The notes under the pieces are model-generated. The model was given only the letters and a program-made list of their open reading frames with translations, had not been told where the DNA came from and searched no databases. From Campanula takesimana (Eukaryota; Streptophyta; Magnoliopsida; Asterales; Campanulaceae): a stretch of 64,000 nucleotides of DNA. This document shows, in pieces, positions 47,691 to 58,859 of this stretch. Location: contig JAOWBW010000283.1 in assembly GCA_026119855.1 (NCBI GenBank), positions 248,001-312,000 on the forward strand, read 5' to 3'. The first letter of the stretch is position 1. The number at the start of each line of letters is the position of its first letter. The position numbers and the translations under genes were made by a program.

Positions 47691-49073
47691 TTATGGGTTT
47701 CCATGCATCCAGATAGCGGAACAAGATTGACCCCCACCTACTTTCCTTAACCCGAGAAGCAGATGGACAACCATGCCACACACGAACCCGAGTGCAGCAC
47801 TAGACCCCACGAGTGAAACCGCGGTACATACTAGCAACACAAAGGACTCCTCCTTAGAATTCATGTCTCTCGAACAAATAGCCAACTCGATCCCAGCAAA
47901 CAACAACAAAACCCCCAAAACCCCAACCGGAAACTGGCTCATAATTTTCACCAACGAGCTCCCCAATACCAAGCCCAAAACCAACTTGGCAGCACCAAGA
48001 ATCGCTACGCACGCACCACTCCTCCCACCAAACTTGTACTGTCCGGCCAGCCCACCTGCACCGTGACAGGTTGGCATGGCACCAAACCAACACCCCACTA
48101 TGTTCATCAACCCCACCGTCATCGAAACCGAGGTCGCCGATACGTCCTTCCCCGGAAAGAGGTCGGACGACAACTTACAAACCGCGATCACGGAGTTCAA
48201 GATGGACAAGGGTAATTGTGGAATTGTACCCTTTATAAACCCTTCCTTCCAAGCATGCCTTGAGATTTTCACAACCTCAATAGATGATGGACCAAATTTA
48301 AACCCTTTAACCACCTTAGGCCCTCTTATAAAAGCAAAAATCACACCCAACAAAAACACAATAAAAGCAGAAGGAAGAGAGCCCACAAATCTCATCAACC
48401 TTGACCTCTTGTCCAAATGACCATTTTGCCCTTCATCACCCAAGTCACAGTCACTTTCCCTATCCCCATTTTCTTCCCCTGCACCATTTACAATGATGAT
48501 AAAACAAGCACAAAAAAGGGCTAAAATCAATCCATCTAACCCTAACCATTCTCTCTCTCCTCCTGATTTTGACTTTGCAAAATTCTGCTCTTTCCGTACG
48601 TACTTAACGGCCGTCATCGCAAACGATAACCCTTGTGCTAACTGAATCCCCCTGACGACGGGTAACGGAATGAGCTTATACGCAAGCTTCATCAATCGCG
48701 TTGCGCCAAGAACAAACAAAATTCCACCGGTACAAATTCCGGCAGCCATTACTTCCGGAATCCCGAAATTGGGATTCGATAAAGCCACGGCGGCGATCGA
48801 TTTCATGGGTTGGACCGGCATAGGGACGCCGTAAATGGCGCCGGTGACAATGTTGTAGACGCCGGTGAATATTAAGGTTGTGCCGAGGTTTAGGTGAGTG
48901 GCTAGTGTCAGTGCCAACACTATGGGTATGTATGTGCCTAAATCACCCATTGCACCATTGAGTTCGGACCAGTAGTTGGATCGGAAAGTGAGATTGTTTT
49001 TGAGTTTCCCGGCGACGGTGTCGGAGGCCGGAGGGGAATGGGTAGTTTCCAGGTGGGGATTTGAGGACTCCAT
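47691..49073 (-). CDS. MOT1: Molybdate transporter, MOT1 family
   Basis: Membrane transporter importing or redistributing molybdate for molybdenum-cofactor enzymes such as nitrate reductase. The family belongs to the sulfate-transporter-like superfamily but lacks the STAS domain. Single exon of 460 codons, ATG at 49073, TAA at 47691, matching the usual length of about 450-470 aa and the intronless structure of plant MOT1 genes. Diagnostic motifs: SELNGAMGDLGTYIP (about residues 36-50), PMPVQPMKSIAA (about 83-94) and FGAMPTCHGAGGLAGQY, followed by KFGGRSG (about 330-355). I count roughly ten hydrophobic segments, with a charged hydrophilic loop in the middle (about 200-225, EENGDRESDCDLGDEGQ). 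Arabidopsis has two members, one placed at the plasma membrane or mitochondria and one at the vacuole. I cannot tell which this corresponds to. A nested pair of MITEs begins about 70 bp upstream of the start. Confidence 0.93.
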   Translation of the reverse strand: MESSNPHLETTHSPPASDTVAGKLKNNLTFRSNYWSELNGAMGDLGTYIPIVLALTLATHLNLGTTLIFTGVYNIVTGAIYGVPMPVQPMKSIAAVALSNPNFGIPEVMAAGICTGGILFVLGATRLMKLAYKLIPLPVVRGIQLAQGLSFAMTAVKYVRKEQNFAKSKSGGEREWLGLDGLILALFCACFIIIVNGAGEENGDRESDCDLGDEGQNGHLDKRSRLMRFVGSLPSAFIVFLLGVIFAFIRGPKVVKGFKFGPSSIEVVKISRHAWKEGFIKGTIPQLPLSILNSVIAVCKLSSDLFPGKDVSATSVSMTVGLMNIVGCWFGAMPTCHGAGGLAGQYKFGGRSGACVAILGAAKLVLGLVLGSSLVKIMSQFPVGVLGVLLLFAGIELAICSRDMNSKEESFVLLVCTAVSLVGSSAALGFVCGMVVHLLLGLRKVGGGQSCSAIWMHGNP

Positions 49074-49143
49074 TGGAACGTTGGGATCGAAATGACAGTG
49101 TTTGTTTAATTATACAAAAGAATTATAGGTGGAAGGTTGTTTA

Positions 49144-49617
49144 CTCCCTCTCACACGTATTTATATTTTGGTCAGTCCCAATTCACTTGACAATCTTTTT
49201 ATAATTTTATATTCAATCTACCTTACCCACTCATTCTCACTCTTCATTTTTCACCACACAATTCATTCAACTAACCTACTATTAACCCCACTCATTCTCT
49301 CTCTTTATTTTTTACTACTTCCTCCGTCCCAGAGTAAGAGTCCTATTCTTAAAATGGAAAAGAATCTTTACTATTCACCCCACCAATTCTCTCTCATATT
49401 TTACATTTATACTCACAACACCAATCAATTCACTATTCTATCTCACTCATTCTTTCTCCTATTTTACTTTTACACTCATAACATTTACACCACTTCCAAT
49501 ATTTATTAATAAGCGTGCAAATGAGGGGTATGACTCTTACTCTGAGGCGAAGGGAGTACATTTTTTTTTTTAGTTATTATGCCCACCTCAAAGTCTCAAG
49601 ACGTAGGACGGAGAGAG
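49144..49617. mobile_element. Outer Stowaway-like MITE upstream of MOT1, containing a second one
   Basis: The left end CTCCCTCTCACACG and right end GTAGGACGGAGAGAG are flanked by TA. A complete second Stowaway-like copy lies within. The outer element is eroded. Confidence 0.55.
49318..49556. mobile_element. Inner Stowaway-like MITE (nested)
   Basis: The ends CTTCCTCCGTCCCAG and CTGAGGCGAAGGGAG are flanked by TA. The element is 239 bp. Inner sequence resembles the repeat at 63330-63620. Confidence 0.75.
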
Positions 49618-49619
49618 TA

Positions 49620-49980
49620 TATTGAGGGCATCATAAAATAAAATAGAGGAAGAATAAATTCTTCGGGAGCAGTACAGCACATTCATTGGAAAAAGAATTT
49701 CGAGGATTGCGTGAAGATTTTGATAAACAAACGGAGTTGACTTTTGAGGGGACGTCAAGTGAAAACTGCCTGCTCGATGTTGTTGAAAGTAGAGCTTTGG
49801 ACCCTAAGCCCCCTGAACCAGATCATAAACTCATAAGAACCCAAGCTGAGATGAAAATTTCATATAAACTCAGAGCTAGTTAAAGGACAAAAATACCCTC
49901 ACTGCCCAAGCCCACCCCAGCCCACTCCTGCCTCACCAATTAGGCCCACATTCCGGCTCGGATCCCTCAACCCAGTTCTA
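49620..49980. other. Spacer with one short open frame, not recognised
   Basis: A frame at 49686-49883 (65 codons, TTG start) has no similarity I know. It may be a fragment of a degraded gene. Otherwise empty. Confidence 0.35.
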
Positions 49981-51715
49981 CTGTTATAATTAAAGTATAA
50001 GAGTCATTTTTTTTCACTTTTTCCAAGTTTTAATAAAAAAATAAATAATATTTTTTAGTCAAATCCGGTCAAACTCTTATAACTGATATATAAGACGTGT
50101 TCTACTCTTATAATTAAAGTATAAGAGTCATTTTTTCACTTTTTTTAACTTTTAATAAAAAAATAAATAATATTTTTTGGTCAAATCCGGTCAAACTCTT
50201 ATAACAAACATATAAGACGTGTTCTAGTCTTATAATTAGAGTATATTAGTCATTTTTTTCACTTTTTCCAACTTTTAATAAAAAAATAAATAATATTTTT
50301 TGGTCAAATCCGGTCAAACTCTTATAACTGACATATAAGACTTGTTCTACTCTTATAATTAGAGTATAAGAGTCATTTTTTTCACTCTTTCCAACTTTAA
50401 TAAAAAAAATAAATAAATTTTTTTGATCAAATCCGGTCAAACTCCTATAACTAACGTATAAGACCAGTTGTACTCTTATAATAATAGTATAAGAGTCATT
50501 TATTTTTCACTTTTTCCAACTTTTAATAAAAAAAATAAGTAATATTTTTTGGACAAATCCGATCAAACTCTTATAACTGGCATATAAGACGTGTTCTAGT
50601 CTTATAATTAGAGTATAAGAGTCATTTTTTTTCACTCTTTTCAACTTTTAATAAAAAAATAAATAATATTTTTTGGTCAAATCCGGTCAAACTCTTATAA
50701 CTGACATATAAGACGTGTTCCACTCTTTTAATTAGAGTATAAGAGTCATTTTTTTCACTTTCTCCAACTTTTAATAAAAACAAATAATATTTTTTGGTCA
50801 AACTCTTATAACTGACATATAAGACGTGTTTTAGTCTTATTATTAGATTATAAGAGTCATTTTTTTCACTTTTTCCAACTTTTAATAAAAAAATAAATAA
50901 TATTTTTTGGTCAAATCTTGTCAAACTTTTATAACTAACGTATAAGACATGTTATACTCTTATAATTAGAGTATAAGAGTCAGTTTTTTCACTTCTTCCA
51001 ACTTTTAATAAAAAAAATATTTTTTGGTCAAATCCGGTCAAACTCTTATAACTGACATATAAGACGTGTTCTAGTCTCATAATTAGAGTATAAAAGTCAT
51101 TTTTTTCACTCTTTTTAACTTTTAATAAAAAAATAAATAAGTTTTTTTGGTCAAATCCGATAAAACTCTTATAATTGACATATAAGACGTGTTTTAGTCT
51201 TATAATTAGAGTATAAGAGTCATTTTTTTACTTTCTCCAACTTTTAATAAAATAATAATAATATTTTGTGGTCAAATCTGGTCAAACTTTTATAACTGAC
51301 ATATAAGACGTGTTCTAGTCTTATAATTAGAGTATAAGAGTCTTTTTTTTTTTCACTTTTTTCCAACTTTTAATAAAAAAAATAAATAATATTTTTTGGT
51401 CAAATCCGGTCAAACTCCAATAACTAACTTATAAGACCAGTTGTACTCTTATAATTATAGTATAAGAGTCATTTTTTTTTTTACTTTTTTCAACTTTTAA
51501 TAAAAAATAAATAATATTTTTGGTCAAATCCGGTCAAACTCTTATAACTAACGTATAAGACCAGTTCTACTCTTATAATTAGAGTATAAGAGTCATTTTT
51601 TCCAACTTTTAATAAAAAATAATTAATATTATTTAGTCAAATCCGGCCAAACTCTTATAACTGACGTATAAGATCAGTTCTCCTCTTATAATTATAGTAT
51701 AAGAGTCATTGTGTT
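49981..51715. repeat. Satellite-like tandem array, units of about 120 bp
   Basis: About 14-15 units, each with an imperfect palindrome (CTCTTATA, 7 bases, TATAAGAG), a TTTTTTCACTTTTTCCAACTT block, an AATAAATAATATTTTTTGG block and GTCAAATCCGGTCAAACTC. Unit lengths vary from about 113 to 127 through A/T-run changes. The frames at 50246-50440 and 50622-50924 translate the repeat and are not genes. The units are more alike than unrelated AT-rich DNA but each carries private changes. Confidence 0.9.
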
Positions 51716-52650
51716 TGCACTTTTTTCATTTTTTTGATAAACACTAATAATGCCATATTCGTATTCAGGGCCGACCATGATGCAAGAGTGGTGAGGCCTT
51801 GGCCTTGGGAAAAAAAAATGGCATTTTTTAAGACCTCCAATTTTTTTTTACTCTTTCTATATAAAAAAATCTAATTTTAATGTATCACTCACACTTATAG
51901 GCCCAACTTTCAAAATTAAAAAAATCACAATTAAGCCCACATAACACAACCAAATCCTAATACCAATCCATAGCCCTGATAGCCCATATCAATATAACAC
52001 ACGGCAAAACCTAAAAATAAAAAAAATGGAATACGCAGCGCAGAACGCAAGAAGTTTCAAAAATAATAAAAAAAAGTTAAAAAGAGATGAACGGAATTTC
52101 GCCGCCGCAAAGGAAGGGGGTAAATACAGATTGGTCTGCCAAGAACAAACACAAAATCAAACCACAAAATTGCAGCTAATTAGCATCAATATCTCACTGA
52201 ACCTCCACAAAAATGTCATGAAATGTGTATCTCAGATAAATCTCATCACCATGTGGAATCGAGAAACAAAGATAAACCATTCAAATTAACAATTAATATA
52301 CATCCGGATGGAAGGGAGAGACCCGGCTGAAGTAGACGAACGCCGACGGGATGTTGCCGGAGAAGATCGAGAGACAGCAGATCTGGAGGTGTGCGGTGAA
52401 CGCAAGGGAGAGGGAAGGAGGCGGGCACGATCAAAGAGGATCCAGTCAGATCTGGAAGGAGAGGCCGTCGGTTGATGAAGAGGTCGCCGGAGTTGCCTTT
52501 GCCGGAGACGGTTTGAGAGGGAGAGCCGTCAGTTCGTGTGTGTATGCGTGTTCGGGGGAGCACCGGCAACGGAGATGACCGGAGGGGAGTGAAGTCAGCG
52601 ACGGGGGAGGTGAGGAGCAGAGAGAGAAAATAAAGATTGTGTGTGTGTGT
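51716..52650 (-). other. Gene-leader-like region, product not recognised
   Basis: On the minus strand, 52650-52250 looks like a plant promoter/5' leader: a (GT)n run near 52639-52655, a CT-rich stretch and GC-rich sequence with CCGGCG motifs. A 107-codon frame (52569-52246) is rich in Arg, Pro, Ser and Leu and matches nothing I know. It could be the start of a decayed gene or of a transposon. The region 51716-52020 is unclassified AT-rich sequence. Confidence 0.3.
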
Positions 52651-53111
52651 GTGTTTTCTAGAGAGAGAGTCTTTTGATAAAAATTAGGCAGAGTGGTGAG
52701 GGTGGTGAGGGTTTTATTAGGTGGAGGGTTAGTTTTGGCATTTAGAGATTAATGTTGACTGAGTCAAAGGGCCATTGGGTTTGGTGGAATTTTGATCTGG
52801 GCTTAGGGGATAGGTGGACTTAATCATATGGGTTGGGTTTTATAGCTTTTTGATCTGGGCCTTGGGTCCTTGTGGAATTATGCCTTGAAAGTAACAGTAG
52901 TTGATTGCTATCCATTAGACCAGTGGATTCATTCAACACCCACTTTATTGCTCCATATCAGTTTCTCTCTCTTCCAACTAATCCATTCAACACTCATTCA
53001 ACTTTTAACCTTACAATGGTTTGTTTAATCCTCCATTCAACACTTTTCCCCCTCATCATCTTATACCCCACCACTTAAATTTTATTTTCTATGCCTTATT
53101 TTTATGATTAG

Positions 53112-53152
<41 letters not shown>

Positions 53153-53710
53153 TAATCAATTATAATTTTAAAAAAATACTTCACACTTAATTATTTTTTT
53201 GTAATTGTAATTAAATAAATATGAGTGTTTTTTGAGTGTTGAAATAGTTATTATTGGGATCAATTTCATTAAAATGAGGTTTTTTTTTTTTGGTACCCAA
53301 ATCAAATGAAACTTGCATCTATTTATAGAGAATTTTTTTGTATGAATTTTGGTGTAAAAAAAATTATTTACTGTAAAATAATTGAGCTCAAATAATTAGG
53401 ATGAAAAATTAAATAGGAAATTCCATGAACCAATGAATGATTGCCAAGTGTCACAACCAGAAAAAAAAAACGCCGTTGCCACCGCTTGACGCGCCTTGTC
53501 GGGAGCGTGTTCTACACGCGCCATTGCCCATTCAGAGGGCGCCCACTGGCCATATTCTCCCATTAAACGGTGTTGAACCCATTCAACACCTCCACTCCAT
53601 TAAACACTCATTCAACACCATTGCACCCATTAAACACCTCCCCATTTTGTTTAATCCCATTAAACACGTCCATTCAACTTCCATTGTACATGGTCTTAGA
53701 TTAGTTCCTT
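52651..53710. repeat. Unclassified repeats with CATTCAACAC motifs and an (AAT)n microsatellite
   Basis: The motif CCATTCAACAC or CCATTAAACAC recurs many times at 52920-53050 and at 53575-53690, suggesting the two ends of one element or two copies of a small repeat. An (AAT)n run occupies about 53113-53150. The frame at 53437-53724 is composed largely of the repeat. No gene is called. Confidence 0.45.
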
Positions 53711-55022
53711 TTTTTGCTTTTTAATTTTATTTTCGTTTCTCTTTTGTTAGACTAGATTATTGTTATAATTTTCTTCTTAATCATGTCCTCACACCTTTCA
53801 ACTTTGCTCTCAAATTAGAGCATGCATTTGTTGTTTTTATCCAGGACAAAAATTTATGGGAGACGATCTCACACGTGAGAGACAGATCTCGTTGAGAGAG
53901 TAAATAGTATGGTCTATGTGAGCGGGACTGGGCGGGATAAGTCCATTTCTCTCTCGTGACGAAAATATGCTTTTTTACCTTTTGATTTTTTTATTATGTT
54001 TAACTCTCGAGGAGAAGTGAGTAGCCATTTCATTTAGGAAAGTCGTTAAAGTAAATGGGACAAGTAAAGAGGACATGAAGAACCCTTTCTTAATAAAGCT
54101 AAATGATTATTCTTTATAAATGTTTTATATTTTGTTTATTTTTGTAAGGTCCACCCGTCACTCTTAGACACGTCTATTAGACACTCTTATACACATGTCG
54201 CTCTAAAATACGTCTATCAGAGTTCAGACACTCTGATAACCATGTATGGAGTCCAAAGAACTTCAGATAGTTGTGTCTCAGTGTCCAAAAAATGTCTCAT
54301 AGTTGTGTCTTGAAGAACTTTTGAGTAAAAATTTTCAACTTGTGGACTTTTTAAAAATATTTTAAGTCCTTTTTGAAAATTACGTTTTGTTTCAGGGGCT
54401 TTAGACAAATTAACCTTTCTAAATAATATAACCCACTAGCTTTAAAAAATGGCTTTGAAAATCTTGTTTTCCTTAAATAATTGCAAGAGACAATTTTATA
54501 ACTTTAAAATACGTGAAAATTAAAAAAAAAAAAAAAAAAGTGTTTTACACACTCATATTAGTGTACAACGTGTTTCAAAATATGGAGTAACATTTTTGTA
54601 AATAAGCGGAACTTTCTTATAAGGCGCGGTGACATTGTTGTAAATAACTGAAACTTATAAAAACCCACCAAGCACTTTATGATGTTGTAGAAGACATTTT
54701 TCAATACTACCAGAGACACTTTTTAACACTAGCGCAGACACTTGTTTCGGAACTTATAAAAACTCACTTGACACTAATTGACATTGTAAGAAGTATGTTT
54801 CAATACTACAACAAACACTTTTTAACACTAGGACATGCAATTCTTAACACTACAGACGGCAATCTCTAACACTTCCACTAAAAGTGCATGTTTGAATGTT
54901 TTATAAGTGTTATGCTAAAACAGGCACTTTCAAATATTAAAACATGCATATAATAATATTAACCCGTTTTTGCATCTCTTAGTGTAAAACAAGTTTTTTA
55001 TAAAAACGACTCTTAAAATATA
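53711..55022. other. AT-rich intergenic DNA, no gene
   Basis: Contains degenerate repeats of short motifs such as TTAACACTA and CAGACACTT (54700-54960). Similar wording occurs at 56640-56940. Nothing coding is visible. Confidence 0.45.
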
Positions 55023-55276
55023 CTCCCTCCGTCCCACCCGAATTAGAATTTTGGGTTGGGCACGGGGATTAAGGAAAAAGTGTTAGTGGAGTATGTGTTG
55101 TGAGTATGAAAAGTAAAGTATGAGAGAGAAAGTGGGGTAGAGAATAATGAGTGGAAAGTTGTTGTGAGTATGAATGTGGGTCCCATTAAATAAAACACTT
55201 CCATTTTTGGGTTGTCTTAATTCGAATGGGACACCCAAAATAGAAATTTGTCCTAATTCGAGTGGGACGGAGGGAG
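55023..55276. mobile_element. Stowaway-like MITE
   Basis: The ends CTCCCTCCGTCCCAC and GTGGGACGGAGGGAG are flanked by TA. The element is 254 bp and one of the best preserved copies in the window. Confidence 0.88.
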
Positions 55277-55756
55277 TATGTAACATTATTAAACCTGACA
55301 GTTTTATTTTCTACAAAGATAATTAAGATTATATTCTATATATATATATAAAAAAAAAAAAAAAAAAAAAAGAGTAAAAGATTATATTATGGTAACTCGG
55401 GTAGTTTTAATAAACGAACTGTCAGTTTTAATGATAGTTATTTTAATCAATTCTAAATCTTATTTATTTATAGTAAATTTTGTATTATTATATTATTTTG
55501 ATTCTTTTGATAACCTTGCCACAATTTAAAAATAAAGCTCTACTTTTCGAAGACCGGATATTTGGATATTTAGATAATTAGATGGTGGTTTTAGATGGAA
55601 TATGATATTCTTCTCCTGTTCTCCATCTCAATCTTTATGAAAAGTTCTTTTCCAAAATGTGTGGTTTAGTGAGAAGAATTCCCTAAAAGTCTCTTTCCAA
55701 ATTGGGTGGATTACGTTGAAGAACTTATTGTACAGTAATTGCTTTATGCCTGCCAA

Positions 55757-56277
55757 GGGCATCTCCAATGGACACCAAATTCTACACTAAAACACTAAAA
55801 AAGCCACTATTCACTTCTCCAATGGACACTATATTTTACACCAAATTTGGTGTAAATGAATAGTGTTACACCAAATTTGGTGTAACACTATTCATTTACA
55901 CCAAATTTGGTGTAATAGTTTCACTTGTCACATTTAGTCCTTCTAAATTCAAAAAACTCACACATTGTAAATTATGTTAATTAACTTATATGTAATAAAT
56001 TATATAATATATTTTACTTAAATATTTAGTAATCTTTTAAATTTAAAATATTGGTTTAAGATAATTATATCATCTCAATTAAAAGAGAGGGGTTTATATG
56101 TAAAATCATAGACTTCAAGTATTGTTTGTGCAACAATGAGAGTTAGTGGAAAAATGAGGTGGATAAGAATATTCCTTTTAGTGTGAAAAATAGTGTGATA
56201 CTTGGAGGAGATTTTTTTTAGTGTAACATTTGGTGTAAAAGATACACCAAATTTGGTGTTCTCCATTGGAGATGCCC
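55757..56277. mobile_element. MITE with GGGCATCTCC ends (PIF/Harbinger Tourist-like)
   Basis: Inverted ends GGGCATCTCCAATGGA and TCCATTGGAGATGCCC. The flanks read CAA on the left and TAA on the right, a likely 3-bp duplication with one change. Copy B of the local duplication has the uninterrupted site. The interior repeats ACACCAAATTTGGTGT palindromes. The family is assigned from the end motif only. Confidence 0.75.
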
Positions 56278-56308
56278 TAAACAAACAAGCCAAGTTGACT
56301 ATGAAGGG

Positions 56309-56410
56309 ATAGCAGATCTCTTGTGCTTCTCCATGTGCCCTTCTAATCTAGACCGTTTACAATATCAACATAAACGGTCTAAATTAGAAGGGCACAGGAG
56401 ATCTGGTCTC
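56309..56410. mobile_element. Small fold-back element flanked by a 10-bp direct repeat
   Basis: The inner arms (TGTGCCCTTCTAAT... and ...ATTAGAAGGGCACA) are complementary over about 26 bp around a short loop. CTATGAAGGG occurs immediately on both sides (56299-56308, 56411-56420). Copy B lacks the insertion. Confidence 0.55.
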
Positions 56411-57153
56411 CTATGAAGGGGACGTCAAGTAAAAGCGAATTATGTTGGCCCTTAATGTTGGGTGTATGGTGTATGTGGCGGATTCGGAAATTTTAGTAAA
56501 TGTGGCAAATTTTGTACCTTGTTTTTTTTTAAAAATGTGTTTTTAAAATATGTGGTGACACTATTGAAATAACTAAAACTTGTTTTATTAAACGTGTGAT
56601 GACTTGTAAAAAGCTGTTTTTTTTTAAAGGGCGGCATTATAGTTAATACTCAGAATTTGTTAACACACGAGCACTAGTTACCACCACCGACACTCTTACT
56701 TTATAACACTACTTATGGCACTCAAATAAAAACTATCACTAATACTCATGAAATACTATAACTGACACTTAAAACACTATCACAAAAAGTACAAAAAAAA
56801 ACACAACATTGGTGCCGCCAGTGTAAGTGAAAAAGAGAGTCAGTGCATATGCTTTATTAGTGTCAGTACATGTGTCATTGAGTGCTAGTGTAACAAGTGA
56901 TAGAAAAGTATCAATCTACGTGTTAAAAAAACGTCAGTATTATTAGTGTAAATCTACTATGTGAAAAATACAAATACAATTTTTTAGGGGTCAAATTATA
57001 AAATTTGTGGGAATCAAAGTCAAATGAGGCATATTAGCTTTTTCACAAAACATACGGCCAACACAGAAAGGGGTCAAGTGGCCCCTCTCACCTATACACG
57101 TATACTCGCTTCCTGAGTTATGTATTGGATAATCCAATTTGGATTGCATACTA

Positions 57154-57352
57154 CTCCCTCCGTCCCATTTTAAAAATCAAAAAATAGGTGAGTTCAAGAA
57201 TTAAGAAAAACGTGATGTGTTGTGAGTGTTAATAGTTAGGTAGGAGAGAGAAAGTGGGGTAGAGAAATGTTAGTGGATAATTGTTGTGAGTATGACATGT
57301 AGAACCCACTTTCCATTTTAGAATTTTGACTCTTAAAATGGGACAAAGGGAG
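57154..57352. mobile_element. Stowaway-like MITE
   Basis: The ends CTCCCTCCGTCCCATTTTA and TAAAATGGGACAAAGGGAG are flanked by TA. The element is 199 bp. Confidence 0.85.
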
Positions 57353-57619
57353 TACTCTGTTAAATAACAAATGCTAATGTTTTTGTTTATTTTAAAATAT
57401 CATATTTTTTTTATTAAAAAGTTATTGTGTGTAATTTTGTTACAATATAAATAATAAATAAACAATGGATCTTTTTTTAAATATTAATATATTGAATATG
57501 ACATTTATTTTAATTTTAAGACGGAAATAATAAATTCGTAAAAGTCGCCAATAGATCAATATTTGAAATTAAGATAGTCTTACACATTCTCACTTTCATA
57601 ATAGGGCTCATACATTTAT

Positions 57620-57840
57620 TATGGATTTCGAACCGCTCCACCCGCACCACCCAATGACTCCGATTAGAGCCACCTCATTGGATTTTGTGTTCGACGGATG
57701 AGATATGTCCAAGCTCAGTAAGACCCACAAAAAATTGAAATCATCTTAGCCGCACAGATGATGAGCTCGCCTATGTGGCCTTGATCGGAACCGTTGGGTG
57801 GAGGGGTGGAGCTAAAATGGGTGGAGCGGTTCCGGGTCCC
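57620..57840. mobile_element. MITE-like repeat, inverted copy of 15031-15252
   Basis: It reads in the opposite orientation to the copy near MED16. The ends are better preserved here: CGAACCGCTCCACCCGC on the left and GGGTGGAGCGGTTCCGG on the right. Confidence 0.65.
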
Positions 57841-58189
57841 ATTTATTAGATGTACAATCTGTCTATTTTCTTTCTTTTTAATATCATAACCGTCCAACTA
57901 ATACCAAGTGAGTGAAGCATCTTAATTGTTCCTTTTTTTAATAGACAATTATACATTCTTCTCCTGTTCTCCATCTCAATCTTTATGAAAATTCCTTTTC
58001 CAAAATGTGTGGTTTAGTGAGAAGAATTCCCTAAAAGTCTCTTTCCAAATTGGGTGGATTACGTTAAAGAACTTATTGTAAATATTTGCTTTATGCCTTC
58101 TAAACAAACAAGCCAAGTTGGCCCTAAAAGCGAATATGTTGGTCCTTAATGTGGGGTGTACGGTGTATGTGTAGAAATTTTAGTAAGAG

Positions 58190-58543
58190 TAGCGTTAGAG
58201 GAATAAAATAAGCTCATAAAATCTTCCTCACAATATGAGGTTGCGATATTTTATTGGTTGCATCGATAATTAACCTATTACATGTGTTTTGGGGGAAACT
58301 AGTTCCTCCATAAGTTATAAAAAGTCTTGTTTTTTACCCTTATACCCTAACACATGAAACCCTAAAACCTAAACTTGAAACCCCAAACCCTAAACCTTAA
58401 ACCCTATAAAAACAAGACTTTTTATAACTTATGGAGGAACTAGTTTCCCCCAATATTTTCTCCTAATTCAAAACACCAATTAAATCATTAGACATAGGAT
58501 TTTGTGAGCAAAATTTTGTGACTTTTTTGTGCCTCTAGTATTA
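58190..58543. mobile_element. MITE (AATGCTAGGGGCAC family), copy 1, with nested fold-back
   Basis: Outer sequence matches 58561-58718 over about 170 bp (shared ATATTTTATTGGTTGCATCG block). The terminal motif is a degenerate AGCGTTAGAGG on the left and CCTCTAGTATTA on the right. It is interrupted at 58291-58451. Confidence 0.7.
58291..58451. mobile_element. Fold-back element with GGGGGAAACTAGTT ends and telomere-like core
   Basis: The arms GGGGGAAACTAGTTCCTCC and complement are near-perfect for about 45 bp. The central part (58336-58410) consists of variants of CCCTAAA/AACCCTA, the plant telomere repeat. Its first 11 bases equal those of the 20380-31298 element. Absent from the sister MITE copy at 58561. 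Confidence 0.75.
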
Positions 58544-58560
58544 TTCTTTTAGTAAAGAGC

Positions 58561-58718
58561 AATGCTAGGGGCACACAATAAGCTCACAAAATCTTCCTCA
58601 CAACATGAGGTGGCGATATTTTATTGGTTGCATCGATAATGGACTCGCCACACTCTAATTAAAAACACCAATTAATCATTACACATAGGATTTTGTGATT
58701 TTTGTGCCCTTAGCATTA
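58561..58718. mobile_element. MITE (AATGCTAGGGGCAC family), copy 2
   Basis: The ends AATGCTAGGGGCAC and GTGCCCTTAGCATT are complementary. About 158 bp. The Helitron at 58719 abuts its right end. Confidence 0.75.
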
Positions 58719-58859
58719 TCTCTATATATATTAAAGTAGGTCATCCATGAACAGTCCCAGCGCCAAAAATTTTGGTGAAATTTGGTGGTGGCAATTTCGT
58801 AATTTAGTTGGCTGCTGGTGGCAAATGTAAAAGAGAGATTTTAGTGGATCTCATTTAAT

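Larger units (their letters stand above)
55607..56940. repeat. Copy A of a tandem segmental duplication (copy B 57955-63330)
   Basis: Three blocks occur in the same order in copy B. A: 55607-55750 matches 57955-58097. B: 56278-56500 matches about 58098-58186 apart from an insertion. C: 56636-56925 matches about 63060-63327. Copy A carries its own insertions (55757-56277 and 56309-56410) that copy B lacks. Confidence 0.75.

Noticed and set aside
47773..48420. Plus-strand frames of 97 and 114 codons opposite the molybdate transporter
   Set aside because: They lie antisense to a strongly conserved coding exon and match nothing known.
50246..50924. Two minus-strand frames of 64 and 100 codons with repeated KVGKSEKND-like peptides
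   Set aside because: They are translations of the 120-bp satellite; the protein repeat comes from the DNA repeat.
53437..53724. 95-codon frame rich in HSFNT and PIKH
   Set aside because: It follows the repeated CCATTCAACAC motif and has no coding character.
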